NCBI GenBank assembly: GCA_030603035.1
Contig: JAUVYQ010000033.1
Span: forward strand, 1 to 19,979
Length of the DNA: 19,979 bases
Reading direction: 5' to 3'
DNA from: Phycisphaerae bacterium
GTDB lineage: Bacteria; Planctomycetota; Phycisphaerae; Sedimentisphaerales; SG8-4
The position numbers were made by a program, and so were the translations under genes. Position 1 is the first letter of the stretch. Every line of letters starts with the position of its first letter. Under the pieces are notes generated by a model. It saw nothing but the letters and a program-made list of their open reading frames with translations. It was not told where the DNA came from and made no database searches. Shown in pieces: positions 7,940 through 14,831 of this stretch.

Positions 7940-8069
7940 GTCCCATCTATAGTTGGAGGTTGAAAAAAGCGACGGCTACTCCGGCCTGATTTTGTGTAAA
8001 ATCGGGTCAGATAGTAAATTAAACAATTTTGAAAGGAGTAGCCAGCAAACCTCCAACTACGATTGGGAC
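7940..8069. repeat. 130-bp nested inverted repeat with cloverleaf-like folding potential
   Basis: From outside in: GTCCCA (7940-7945) with TGGGAC (8064-8069); TAGTTGGAGGTT (7950-7961) with its exact complement (8048-8059); GGCTACTCC (7974-7982) with GGAGTAGCC (8035-8043). Inside are two small hairpins, GATTTT-GTGT-AAAATC (7988-8003) and AAATT-AAAC-AATTT (8016-8029). Each arm pair is perfect over the length given. It could be a non-autonomous mobile element or a structured RNA. No flanking duplication was recognised. Confidence 0.7.
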
Positions 8070-8180
8070 AACGTCCTGCGAAATCGAAGTCGAAGATCCG
8101 GCATCTGTTTGACGGAATCCGGCTTTAGACGGAGCAGGAATCCATATTTAGCCCCGCAATTTATTGCAGGGTTGTTTAGC

Positions 8181-8199
8181 CGTCGCCGGCACGGCGACG
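8181..8199. repeat. Perfect hairpin CGTCGCCG-GCA-CGGCGACG
   Basis: Eight base pairs with a 3-base loop, in otherwise unremarkable sequence. No T-run follows on either strand. Confidence 0.6.
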
Positions 8200-8210
8200 C
8201 AATCCGTTCT

Positions 8211-8273
8211 CTTCCCTCCTCCCTCGTCTGTCTTCCCTCGTTTGTCTTCCGTCGTCCGTCTTCCCTCGTCCTG
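8211..8273. repeat. Pyrimidine-rich heptamer tract (nine units)
   Basis: CTTCCCT, CCTCCCT, CGTCTGT, CTTCCCT, CGTTTGT, CTTCCGT, CGTCCGT, CTTCCCT, CGTCCTG. The units alternate loosely between a CTTCCCT and a CGTCTGT type, so the period is 7 with a 14-base super-period. The complement of this wording appears at 16634-16661 inside the 3' end of the DsbD-like gene. Confidence 0.88.
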
Positions 8274-8319
8274 GGTGGCACCCTCAAACTTGTTTGGGGG
8301 TGTTGAAAAACGGCGTACT

Positions 8320-9618
8320 TCAATTGCCGCTGCTGGCTTTGATTTTTGCCATCTCTTTCTCGGTGAATTTGCTATTTGCAATCGGGCCGGGTTCCCAGCA
8401 CTGTTCAAGTTTGCCGGGTCTGGGCTTTGTTACCGGTATAACAAAGACCTCCTCGCCTCTGGCGTCCTTTTCGATTCGGCCGCCGGCACGCTTGACCGCC
8501 TGTCGGACGAGTTTTTCGCATACCTTAATCAGCATCGGGAAATTATAGGGCGTGTGGCTGAATTTTCCCTCCGGGTTCAGGGCTGATGTGAAGCGGTCGG
8601 GCAGTTTTGAGAAGCCGAGCGTCGTGAACAGCACACCGCCGGAGTTCGACGGATTGCAGTCGGAATCCTGGCCGCAACGGGTCGAGATTACGATCGTCCG
8701 GTCCGGGTCGCCGTCGCCGTAAAGAAGTCCCATAACAATGTAGGCGGCGTTGATTTTGGCGTCGATGTTCCAGTTGGGGTTCCACCTTTTTTTGGTGGGG
8801 GGATTTTTCCTGTTGCAGGAGAATCGTCGGTAGTCGGGGTTGTTGCAGTACTTTTCTTCGACGAGTCGCCAGGTCTTTTCCCAGTCCTTGGGGTTTTGCC
8901 GATGCCATTTCAGCACGTCGGCGATGCATTCGTGAAACTGGCTTCCCTTGGGAACGCAGCGGAGTCCGGAGCGTATGATTTTCCGCATGTCGTTCTCGAA
9001 AAAGGCTTCGGCGTACATGCCGCCGACGAACTGCCCGCCGTAGAGGCCGTCGCCGTAGTTCATAAGTCGGCCGAACTTTTCTCCGAGTTCAATGACGACG
9101 TTTGGAAGACCCGGGGCAATCAGGCCTGAGTAGTCGGCCTCGATCTGGTAATCGATGTCGTCGGCGTGGGAGTTGAACCGGGGGTGGCCGCTGTCGGGCG
9201 GGGCGATACCCCGGCGGAGGTTTTTCCGGCCGGCATTGTTGGCATGCCAGAGGTTGTAGCCGCTGTTTGCAAAGTCGATGCCGGCCTGGCGAATGGGAAC
9301 GTCCATCCCGTACAACTCCAGCGTCCGCAGGAAGGTCATCTCCACGTAAATGTCGTCTTGACGGAACTGGTTTATCATTTCCGGGTGCCACTTGGGCATC
9401 TTTTCCTCGGGGATGATGCTCCCTATCCATTTGAATTCAGTAGGCCCGCCCCAGCCAACACCGGCCATTTGTCCGACCCAGCCGGCCTTCATCTTGTCCA
9501 CATAATCCTTGACGGCTATGCGGCGAAATTGCGGGGCAGCTCTCTGACAGCCGGCGGCAAATACCAAACCAAAACTCACAGCAGCTACCATCAGAATTGT
9601 CAGCAAATCTTTAGCCAT
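8320..9618 (-). CDS. ADP-ribosylglycohydrolase-family lipoprotein
   Basis: 432 residues with a lipoprotein signal: a hydrophobic segment (about 5-22) ends in a lipobox AAGC with Cys24. The body resembles the all-alpha ADP-ribosylglycohydrolase (DraG/ARH-like) fold. GWVGQMAGVGWGG (46-58) stands where the family has its small-residue 'GxxxGDALG' helix, RQDDIYVE (86-93) matches the first metal-binding acidic motif, and GQDSDCNPSNSGG (316-328) matches the second, usually GGDTDT. Metal-binding residues therefore appear present, though the wording is divergent. Classical members remove ADP-ribose from proteins in the cytoplasm; an exported, lipid-anchored copy must have another substrate, perhaps a glycan or nucleoside. 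That is inference. The start has GGAGGTG upstream. The gene stands alone on its strand between repeat-rich gaps. Confidence 0.8.
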   Translation of the reverse strand: MAKDLLTILMVAAVSFGLVFAAGCQRAAPQFRRIAVKDYVDKMKAGWVGQMAGVGWGGPTEFKWIGSIIPEEKMPKWHPEMINQFRQDDIYVEMTFLRTLELYGMDVPIRQAGIDFANSGYNLWHANNAGRKNLRRGIAPPDSGHPRFNSHADDIDYQIEADYSGLIAPGLPNVVIELGEKFGRLMNYGDGLYGGQFVGGMYAEAFFENDMRKIIRSGLRCVPKGSQFHECIADVLKWHRQNPKDWEKTWRLVEEKYCNNPDYRRFSCNRKNPPTKKRWNPNWNIDAKINAAYIVMGLLYGDGDPDRTIVISTRCGQDSDCNPSNSGGVLFTTLGFSKLPDRFTSALNPEGKFSHTPYNFPMLIKVCEKLVRQAVKRAGGRIEKDARGEEVFVIPVTKPRPGKLEQCWEPGPIANSKFTEKEMAKIKASSGN

Positions 9619-9789
9619 TTTACACCTCCATTTTCTTTTCTAAAATCCTCCGGAAAACATTACGCTTTTTCGGCAAAACACGAGCGACTGACCCGGTTGG
9701 CAGGGTGTTTTTGCGTATCGCATATATCATATTGGGTATATCGAATAAAGTAAAAAGTAAAAATTCCGGAGCGGCCCCGTCGGGGCGCT

Positions 9790-10250
9790 GGGTTTGAAAT
9801 TGGGTTTGATTGGGTTTGTTTTCCCCAAGCGTCCAATTGGATTTATTTTCATAATCCACTGTATGAAAAGACTTTACGTTCATTTGAGCATCCAGCAAAT
9901 TGGCTTTGTTTTGGCTTTGTTTTTTCATAGCCCTTATCCGCATTTTTCTTCATAATCCTTTGTAACTACACACTTTGCATCAATTTTACCCTCTGGCAAA
10001 TTGGGTTTGTTTGGGTTTGAATTGGGTTTGTTTTTTCGGACTGCGAAATCATCTTTTTTTCTGTAATCCTTTGTTATAAGTGAGTTTACATTCATTTGGG
10101 CTTTTCGGAAATCGGCTTTGATTGGGTTTGTTTTGGGTTTGTTTTGGGTTTGTTTTTCATTGTCCGAAGGGGTGTAAAATTTCCGTAAATCTTTTTTATA
10201 TAAAGGGTTAGGTTTATTTTGGCCCTTATCAAAATTGGGTTTGTTTTGCA
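9790..10250. repeat. Degenerate minisatellite, about four units of 100-120 bp
   Basis: Each unit carries a 'TAATCC..TTTGT' box, a 'TTTACATTCATTTGGGC' type box, an 'AAATTGGGTTTG' box and a run of 1-4 GGGTTTGTTTT words. The first box falls at 9851, 9952, 10063 and, weakly, 10184, giving spacings of about 101, 111 and 121 bp. The growth in period follows the number of GGGTTTGTTTT words. The minus strand is open in one frame through most of it and would read as QNKPN-rich peptide. Confidence 0.8.
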
Positions 10251-10304
10251 TAAAAAGAGCTGATTTGTAGAGCGTTCTCGACAGATGTAGAGGGTCGAAA
10301 CTGG

Positions 10305-10353
10305 CGAAATCCGAAATCCTAATATCGAAATCCGAAACAATATCAAAATCTAA
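10305..10353. repeat. CGAAATC heptamer tract
   Basis: CGAAATC, CGAAATC, CTAATAT, CGAAATC, CGAAACA, ATATCAA, AATCTAA: seven units in phase. A short neighbour at 10402-10415 has TTTGAAC twice, also with 7-base spacing. Confidence 0.85.
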
Positions 10354-10553
10354 ATGACCCAAATTCAAAACCTTGTTTTTGCGTACTTTTGCCTTTTCAC
10401 TTTTGAACTTTGAACTTTTTTGGCGTGTATCTGCTGATACGAAGACGTGCGGTTCTCCGCTATATCCGGCGCCTACTGGCGGTTTATGTTTGCCTGCTGG
10501 CAAACATACGGGTATTTTAACAGAAATTCAAACAAAAGTCAAGAAAAAAATTA

Positions 10554-10607
10554 GCTCGATGCTGGATGCTCGATGCTCGATTCTCGATACTCGATGCTGG
10601 ATGCTCG
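10554..10607. repeat. GCTCGAT heptamer tract (intergenic)
   Basis: GCTCGAT, GCTGGAT, GCTCGAT, GCTCGAT, TCTCGAT, ACTCGAT, GCTGGAT and a partial GCTCG: seven full units. It is the same family as the coding tract in glmS (7228-7265) and close to the pseudopilin tract. Confidence 0.92.
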
Positions 10608-10691
10608 TTAGTGAGGAGTGAGCTAAAGTGAACTAAAGTGCCTACCAGCCGTGCCAGAGCCACGGCTCGGCAAGGAAGTGAGCTAAAGTTG

Positions 10692-10800
10692 GATTCTTCC
10701 GCTTTCGCTGAAGCTTCGGAGGACAAGCAGGGCAGGCTAAGGAAGCTTATCTCGTGGCTGAGGTCTTTCGACTCCGCTGCACTTCGCTCAGGATGACAAA
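10692..10800. repeat. 'CATTCTGAGCG'-type dispersed repeat, second locus
   Basis: On the minus strand it reads GTCATCCTGAGCGAAGTGCA followed by GGAGTCGAAAGACC, and ends in the motif GAAGAATCC. These are the two halves of the same family as at 814-952. An intervening stretch (about 10715-10760) is also rich in inverted AAGCTT-containing words. Confidence 0.75.
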
Positions 10801-10901
10801 CGGACGATTCGACGAAGTATTGCGCCCCTTGGTGTTTCCGTATTTGGTTAGATAAAATAGCGTAAAAGACCGTAAAAGTCAAAGGAAAAAAGGAAGAAAA
10901 A

Positions 10902-10929
10902 TAGCGTTTAGCGTTTAGCGTATAGCGTA
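10902..10929. repeat. TAGCGTT heptamer tract (four units)
   Basis: TAGCGTT, TAGCGTT, TAGCGTA, TAGCGTA in exact 7-base phase. Confidence 0.9.
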
Positions 10930-10947
10930 GACAGATGGATGATAACG

Positions 10948-11054
10948 AAGGGCCGTGAGCATTACGTTTATGGCCCTTTTTCTTTTCCCCTCAAACCAGA
11001 TTTTGGCGGTTGGCCGGCAACCCCAAAATCTGTCCCGACCGAAGTGGAGGGACC
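10948..11054 (+). ncRNA. Three consecutive hairpins, the first terminator-like; possible small RNA or element
   Basis: AAGGGCC (10948-10954) pairs with GGCCCTT (10972-10978), and TTTCTTTT follows, as in an intrinsic terminator on the plus strand. CAGATTTTGG-C-GGTTG (10997-11012) pairs with CAACC-CCAAAATCTG (11018-11032), 15 base pairs with one bulged C and a GCCGG loop. GTCCC (11032-11036) can pair with GGGAC about 15 bases later. No plus-strand gene lies upstream to need a terminator, which suggests a small transcript. Without expression data this is speculative. Confidence 0.3.
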
Positions 11055-11095
11055 CAATTGCAAATTGCCAATCCTGAGCGAAGCCGAAAGGTGGT

Positions 11096-11111
11096 TAAAA
11101 TTGCAATTTTA
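11096..11111. promoter_or_regulatory. Perfect 16-bp palindrome, possible operator
   Basis: TAAAATTGCAATTTTA is its own reverse complement and ends 38 bases before the -35 box of the envelope gene cluster. Palindromes of this size suit a dimeric repressor or activator. Chance occurrence in AT-rich sequence cannot be ruled out. Confidence 0.4.
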
Positions 11112-11149
11112 GGGCTAAATCAGCCGATACTATATTTTAAGTTGTGGGT

Positions 11150-11177
11150 TTGCAATGCTTCCCAAAACGGGTATAAT
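11150..11177 (+). promoter_or_regulatory. Sigma70-like promoter of the envelope gene cluster
   Basis: A -35 box TTGCAA (11150-11155) and a perfect -10 TATAAT (11172-11177) are separated by 16 bases. Transcription would start near 11184, giving a leader of about 35 bases with GAGG (11205-11208) placed 10 bases before the ATG at 11219. Confidence 0.65.
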
Positions 11178-11218
11178 AGTGGTTGATTGAAAATTAAGAT
11201 GATTGAGGATAAGCCATT

Positions 11219-12208
11219 ATGTTTGGATACGGAATGCGATTTATAATAGTATCGGCTGTAATATCACTGCTGTCCACTTCATTGATATTCTCGGAGGAGA
11301 CCTGGCGGCTCGAACAAGGGCGGGATTTCAAGGTCGTATCCCCCAAAGGCAAGGATAAATATCTCCTGACAATCGCTCAAATAAAAAAATTGGTCTCTAC
11401 GGGCCAAACCGAGAAAGCGGGCAAGGCATTTGATAAACTTAAAAAAGACTTTCCCGAAATTGCCGGACCCGATTTAGATGCCTTTATCGAAGGCGAGATG
11501 CTGTTTTGCAAAGGAAAATTCACAAAGGCGGTCAGGGCTTATGATAAGTTTCTGAAAGAATATCCCGAAAGCGAGCTTTATGAGGCGGCCCTGGACAGGG
11601 AGTTTGCGATAGCCACGGCTTTTTTGGCCGGCCAGAGAATACCCGTCCTCGGCATCTTCAAAATGAAAGGGTACACTTCGGGCGTTAAAACTATGGAAAG
11701 GATTAGCGACCGTGTCGGAGATGCGCCAATTGCGAAAAAAGCCGCTGTAGCAGTGGCGGAAAGTTACGAAAAAAGAAAAAAGTTCAACGAGGCATATCAT
11801 AAATGGTCGCACATTTTCTCGCGATGGCCCACAGGCACAATGGGAAGGGACGCACTGCTGAGTATGGCTCGATGCAAGCACGCTGCATATAGAGGACCGA
11901 GCTATGATGCCTCAAATCTAATTAGCGCAAAGAGCTATTACGAGAATTTCAGATTGCGGCATCCTGAAAATGCCGCAGAAATTGATGTTGATGCGAGACT
12001 TAAACAAATAAATGAGCAGCTGGCCTACAAGCAATTTAGTATCGGCCGGTATTATCAAAAAACCGGTAATGAACAGTCGGCTAATTTATATTACCGAATG
12101 GTCCTGGATAATTGGCCGGACAGTACCGCTGCAAAAATGGCAAAGACAGCGTTTGATGCTGAAAAATCAAGCGACAAAAAGGAAAAAAATGGGAAAAGAA
12201 TACCATAA
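11219..12208 (+). CDS. BamD/YfiO-like tetratricopeptide repeat protein
   Basis: 329 residues with an N-terminal signal segment (about 6-25) and then helical repeats with TPR spacing. Examples are FDKLKKDFPE (72-81), FTKAVRAYDKFLKEYPESE (near 101-119) and late ANLYYRMVLDNWPDS. The 'A..AYDKFLKEYP.S..' pattern is typical of BamD-type outer-membrane assembly factors, which bind BamA and help fold outer-membrane proteins. Unlike BamD of proteobacteria there is no lipobox cysteine after the signal, so this would be a soluble periplasmic protein or a signal-anchored one. It heads a cluster with an LptE-like protein whose start overlaps its last 20 bases. The C-terminus is lysine-rich and low in complexity. 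A generic periplasmic TPR protein is the alternative. Confidence 0.65.
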   Translation: MFGYGMRFIIVSAVISLLSTSLIFSEETWRLEQGRDFKVVSPKGKDKYLLTIAQIKKLVSTGQTEKAGKAFDKLKKDFPEIAGPDLDAFIEGEMLFCKGKFTKAVRAYDKFLKEYPESELYEAALDREFAIATAFLAGQRIPVLGIFKMKGYTSGVKTMERISDRVGDAPIAKKAAVAVAESYEKRKKFNEAYHKWSHIFSRWPTGTMGRDALLSMARCKHAAYRGPSYDASNLISAKSYYENFRLRHPENAAEIDVDARLKQINEQLAYKQFSIGRYYQKTGNEQSANLYYRMVLDNWPDSTAAKMAKTAFDAEKSSDKKEKNGKRIP

Positions 12209-12734
12209 AGAAAATCGAGAAGTTATTTTTGTAATTTCTTTCGGTTTGATTATTGCTCTCTGTCCGGGTTTTTCCGGATGTGGCCGGATGAGCGGCTATT
12301 CAAACAAATCGCTGTTTCCTCAAGATGTTGCAAGCGTTTACGTCGAAATGTTTGACAACAAAAGCTTCTGGCGGGGAGTGGAGTACGAGCTGACCGATGC
12401 CATCGCAAAACGTATCGAGGCGGATACGCCCTATAAGATAATCTCCAGCAGAGACCGCGCTGACACGGTAATAAGCGGACAAATTGTCGGGGTGAGTGAA
12501 TTAGTGCTTACCAGCGAGCGAGAAACCGGCAGGGCACTGGAAAAAGAGGTGCGGCTGCAGGCCGTCGTTAATTGGAAAAATCTAAAGACGGGAGAGTTGT
12601 TGATAGACAGCCGGTCGGTCGCTGCCTCAGCCGGCTTTTCGGAGTGGCAAAATCAGGGCTTCAACTATGCTTCAGCACTCGCCGCAAACAATCTGGCACG
12701 AAAAATCGTAGAATTAATGGAAAAAGAATGGTAG
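12189..12734 (+). CDS. LptE-like LPS-assembly lipoprotein
   Basis: 181 residues. A signal segment (about 10-29) ends in FSGC, giving a lipobox with Cys31. The mature part follows LptE layout: GYS near the start, SLFPQDVASVYVEMFDN (an early beta-strand with the family's 'tI.V..F.N' pattern), a helix with LTDAIAKRIEADTPY, then strands including ADTVISGQIVGVSE and a long amphipathic pair. LptE helps LptD insert lipopolysaccharide in the outer leaflet. The start at 12189 is preferred over a longer frame from 12012, because it places AAGGAA just upstream and makes the signal N-terminal. Its first 20 bases overlap the preceding gene, which suggests translational coupling. No lptD is in the window. 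Confidence 0.7.
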   Translation: MGKEYHKENREVIFVISFGLIIALCPGFSGCGRMSGYSNKSLFPQDVASVYVEMFDNKSFWRGVEYELTDAIAKRIEADTPYKIISSRDRADTVISGQIVGVSELVLTSERETGRALEKEVRLQAVVNWKNLKTGELLIDSRSVAASAGFSEWQNQGFNYASALAANNLARKIVELMEKEW

Positions 12735-12782
12735 AAGCGTGAAGTGTATCTCGTGAAGCGTGAAGCGAGATGAGAGATGCTA
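12734..12782. repeat. GAAGCGT heptamer tract between lptE-like gene and ftsH
   Basis: GAAGCGT, GAAGTGT, ATCTCGT, GAAGCGT, GAAGCGA, GATGAGA, GATGCTA: seven units in phase, starting at the last base of the upstream stop codon and ending four bases before the ftsH start. It fills the whole intergenic gap and must supply whatever ribosome binding site ftsH uses. Confidence 0.85.
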
Positions 12783-12786
12783 AATT

Positions 12787-14796
12787 ATGAGTAACGGTCA
12801 AAACAGAAAGCCGACTCAACCGCGTCCCGGCCCACAAGGCCGGGGAGGCAAAAAGCCGCCGCTGCCGGGCTATAAGCGGGGGCCGTTTACCTACCTTATA
12901 ATTGGACTTGTGCTGTTGACCGGCTGGATGATGCTCCAGCAATTGCGAGGTAGTGATAATATCAGTTGGGATGACTTCGAAAGAGCTCTTAAAAATGATG
13001 AAATCGACACCAGCAAAGAGCCAATCAAGATTGGTGAGACCGAGATTACAGGCGACTTTAATCAGAAAGGAAAAGACAACCATGAAGGTAGAAAAACGTT
13101 CACCGTAGATTACAGGCCGGATGTCGCAGGTGAAAGACTGATGGAATTACTCAAGGACAGCCAGGTGAAGTGGAAATTTGCCAAGCAGCGCATCTGGCTT
13201 ATTATGCTGATACAGTGGGTCTTGCCCTTGCTTATATTGGTGGGAATCTTCTACTTTCTCTTTGCGAGGAATCTTCGCAGCGGAGCTGGCGGGATGCTGA
13301 TGTCGTTTGGTCGAAGCAAGCATCGCTTACAGGACAAAGACCGGGTCAAGGTAACATTTGAAGACGTCGCTGGCGTCGAGGAAGCAAAGGAGGAAGTGGC
13401 TGAGATAATCGAATTTTTGAAAAACCCGAAAAAATTTCAACGCCTTGGCGGCCGTATTCCTCGCGGTGTTTTACTTGTAGGCCCGCCCGGCTGTGGGAAG
13501 ACGTTGCTTGCGAAAGCCATAGCCGGCCAGGCCGATGTCCCGTTCTTCAGTATATCAGGCAGCGATTTCGTAGAGATGTTTGTTGGGGTCGGGGCATCTC
13601 GCGTGCGCGACCTCTTCAAGCAGGCCAAAGACAATTCGCCCTGCATCATATTCCTTGATGAGGTTGACGCTATCGGGCGAAAACGCGGAGCCGGTTATAT
13701 GGGCGGCGGGCACGACGAACGCGAACAAACACTAAATGCGATTTTAGTTGAAATGGACGGCTTTGATACGAATGACCAGGTGATAGTGATTGCGGCGACA
13801 AATCGGGGTGATATTTTAGACAACGCGTTGACCAGGCCGGGAAGATTCGACAGGCAAATTTTTGTGCCCCTGCCGGATTTGAAGGGCCGAATTGATATAT
13901 TGAAGGTCCACGCAAAGAAAATAAAATTAGCGTCTGATGCTGACCTGCAAAGACTGGCGCGCGGCACACCTATGTTTACCGGTGCCGACCTGGCAGCTAT
14001 TATCAATGAGGCGGCGCTGGCTGCGACTATGGCCGATAAAGACTCCGTCGAGACGGCTGATTTGGAAGAGGCACGGGACAAGGTGCGATGGGGAAGGGCC
14101 AAAAAAAGCAGGGTCATCGATGAGTATGACAAAAAAATTACCGCTTATCATGAGTCCGGGCATGCATTCATCCAATCTGTGCTGAAAGAGGCCGACCCTC
14201 TGCATAAAGTCAGCATCATCCCTCGCGGGCCTTACGGAGGGGCGACCTTTGCACTGCCGGAAAAGGACCGTTTGCATTATACAAAGAGATATTGTATGGC
14301 ACTTTTGCAGGTGTGTTTCGGTGGGCGAATCGCAGAAGAGATATTTTGCGATGATATATCCAGCGGCGCACAATCGGATATTCAACAGGCCACCAATATT
14401 GCAAAGCAAATGATTTTGACCTGGGGTATGAGTGATGAGCTTGGGATGATTAATTACGGGCCGGATGCGGGGCTTAAGGATATGATGTATGTGATGCCGG
14501 GCGAGAAGGAATATTCGGAAAAAACAGCCGAAGCAATCGATAAGGAAATAAAAAGAATTACCAACGAGGCATATAAAAAAGCGAAGGAATTGATAGAGTC
14601 AAACAAAGATAAGCTCGAACGAATAGCAAAGGCACTGCTGAAGTACGAAACTCTCGATGCCGATGACGTCGAAGTGATTCTACAGGGCGGTGAGCTGGAC
14701 AAGCCTACAGTTTCCGATTTGTTAGCTGCCGAGCAAGCCAGAGACGAGCAGCCAAATCTCGAGCAAGAAGAACAGCAAGGGCCGTCGCAAAGTTAA
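12787..14796 (+). CDS. ftsH: ATP-dependent zinc metalloprotease FtsH
   Basis: Membrane-anchored AAA+ protease that degrades misfolded or regulatory membrane and cytosolic proteins. Order of parts: a proline-rich cytosolic N-terminus (1-33), first membrane helix (about 34-51), periplasmic domain (52-133), second membrane helix (about 136-160), AAA+ domain, peptidase. Walker A is GPPGCGKT (232-239), Walker B ends IIFLDE (Asp291, Glu292), and the second region of homology runs [13 protein letters not shown] (346-358). The zinc site is HESGH (455-459), with Ser where most FtsH proteins have Ala; the third ligand is Asp531 in [10 protein letters not shown]. Length 669 is typical. The C-terminus is Glu/Gln-rich. 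There is no strong ribosome binding site: GAGATG and GAGAGA words from the heptamer tract lie upstream. It is part of the rightward envelope cluster. Confidence 0.95.
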   Translation: MSNGQNRKPTQPRPGPQGRGGKKPPLPGYKRGPFTYLIIGLVLLTGWMMLQQLRGSDNISWDDFERALKNDEIDTSKEPIKIGETEITGDFNQKGKDNHEGRKTFTVDYRPDVAGERLMELLKDSQVKWKFAKQRIWLIMLIQWVLPLLILVGIFYFLFARNLRSGAGGMLMSFGRSKHRLQDKDRVKVTFEDVAGVEEAKEEVAEIIEFLKNPKKFQRLGGRIPRGVLLVGPPGCGKTLLAKAIAGQADVPFFSISGSDFVEMFVGVGASRVRDLFKQAKDNSPCIIFLDEVDAIGRKRGAGYMGGGHDEREQTLNAILVEMDGFDTNDQVIVIAATNRGDILDNALTRPGRFDRQIFVPLPDLKGRIDILKVHAKKIKLASDADLQRLARGTPMFTGADLAAIINEAALAATMADKDSVETADLEEARDKVRWGRAKKSRVIDEYDKKITAYHESGHAFIQSVLKEADPLHKVSIIPRGPYGGATFALPEKDRLHYTKRYCMALLQVCFGGRIAEEIFCDDISSGAQSDIQQATNIAKQMILTWGMSDELGMINYGPDAGLKDMMYVMPGEKEYSEKTAEAIDKEIKRITNEAYKKAKELIESNKDKLERIAKALLKYETLDADDVEVILQGGELDKPTVSDLLAAEQARDEQPNLEQEEQQGPSQS

Positions 14797-14831
14797 CATT
14801 ATCTTTATTCCAATTACCTCTGAATTGTCTT

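Larger units (their letters stand above)
7696..8319. other. Gene-free region between glmS and the ADP-ribosylglycohydrolase gene
   Basis: It should contain the glmS promoter, but no convincing -35/-10 pair was found. It holds a nested inverted repeat (7940-8069), a perfect 8-bp hairpin (8181-8199) and a pyrimidine heptamer tract (8211-8273). A 117-codon frame at 7953-8306 simply translates these repeats and is not called a gene. Confidence 0.6.
9619..11218. other. 1.6-kb gene-free region built from repeats, ending in a promoter
   Basis: Two long minus-strand frames (9620-9943 and 9934-10503) exist only because the repeats lack stops; they have no family resemblance and their translations repeat 'QNKPN'-like words. 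Contents in order: a minisatellite (9790-10250), heptamer tracts (10305-10353, 10402-10415), a tract like that in glmS (10554-10607), 'CATTCTGAGCG'-type repeats (10692-10800), TAGCGTT units (10902-10929), three hairpins (10948-11054), a palindrome (11096-11111) and a promoter (11150-11177). Confidence 0.7.

Noticed and set aside
8284..8304. Terminator after the ADP-ribosylglycohydrolase gene (CCCTCAAA-CTTG-TTTGGGGG)
   Set aside because: The stem includes a wobble pair and no T-run follows on the minus strand, so it is not convincing as a terminator.
7953..8306. 117-codon plus-strand open frame
   Set aside because: It covers the nested inverted repeat, a hairpin and a heptamer tract in turn; no ribosome binding site or family resemblance.
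10128..10160. Telomere-like or G-quadruplex sequence (GGGTTTGTTTT words)
   Set aside because: Only three GGG runs at close spacing; the words are part of the minisatellite unit and not a uniform telomeric repeat.
9934..10503. 189-codon minus-strand open frame, and its neighbour 9620-9943
   Set aside because: The translation is a chain of repeat words (QNKPN, NPNKPN) from the minisatellite and heptamer tracts; no domain, no ribosome binding site, and the two frames overlap.
12012..12188. Longer start for the LptE-like gene
   Set aside because: It would bury the lipoprotein signal in the interior and overlap the TPR gene by 197 bases.
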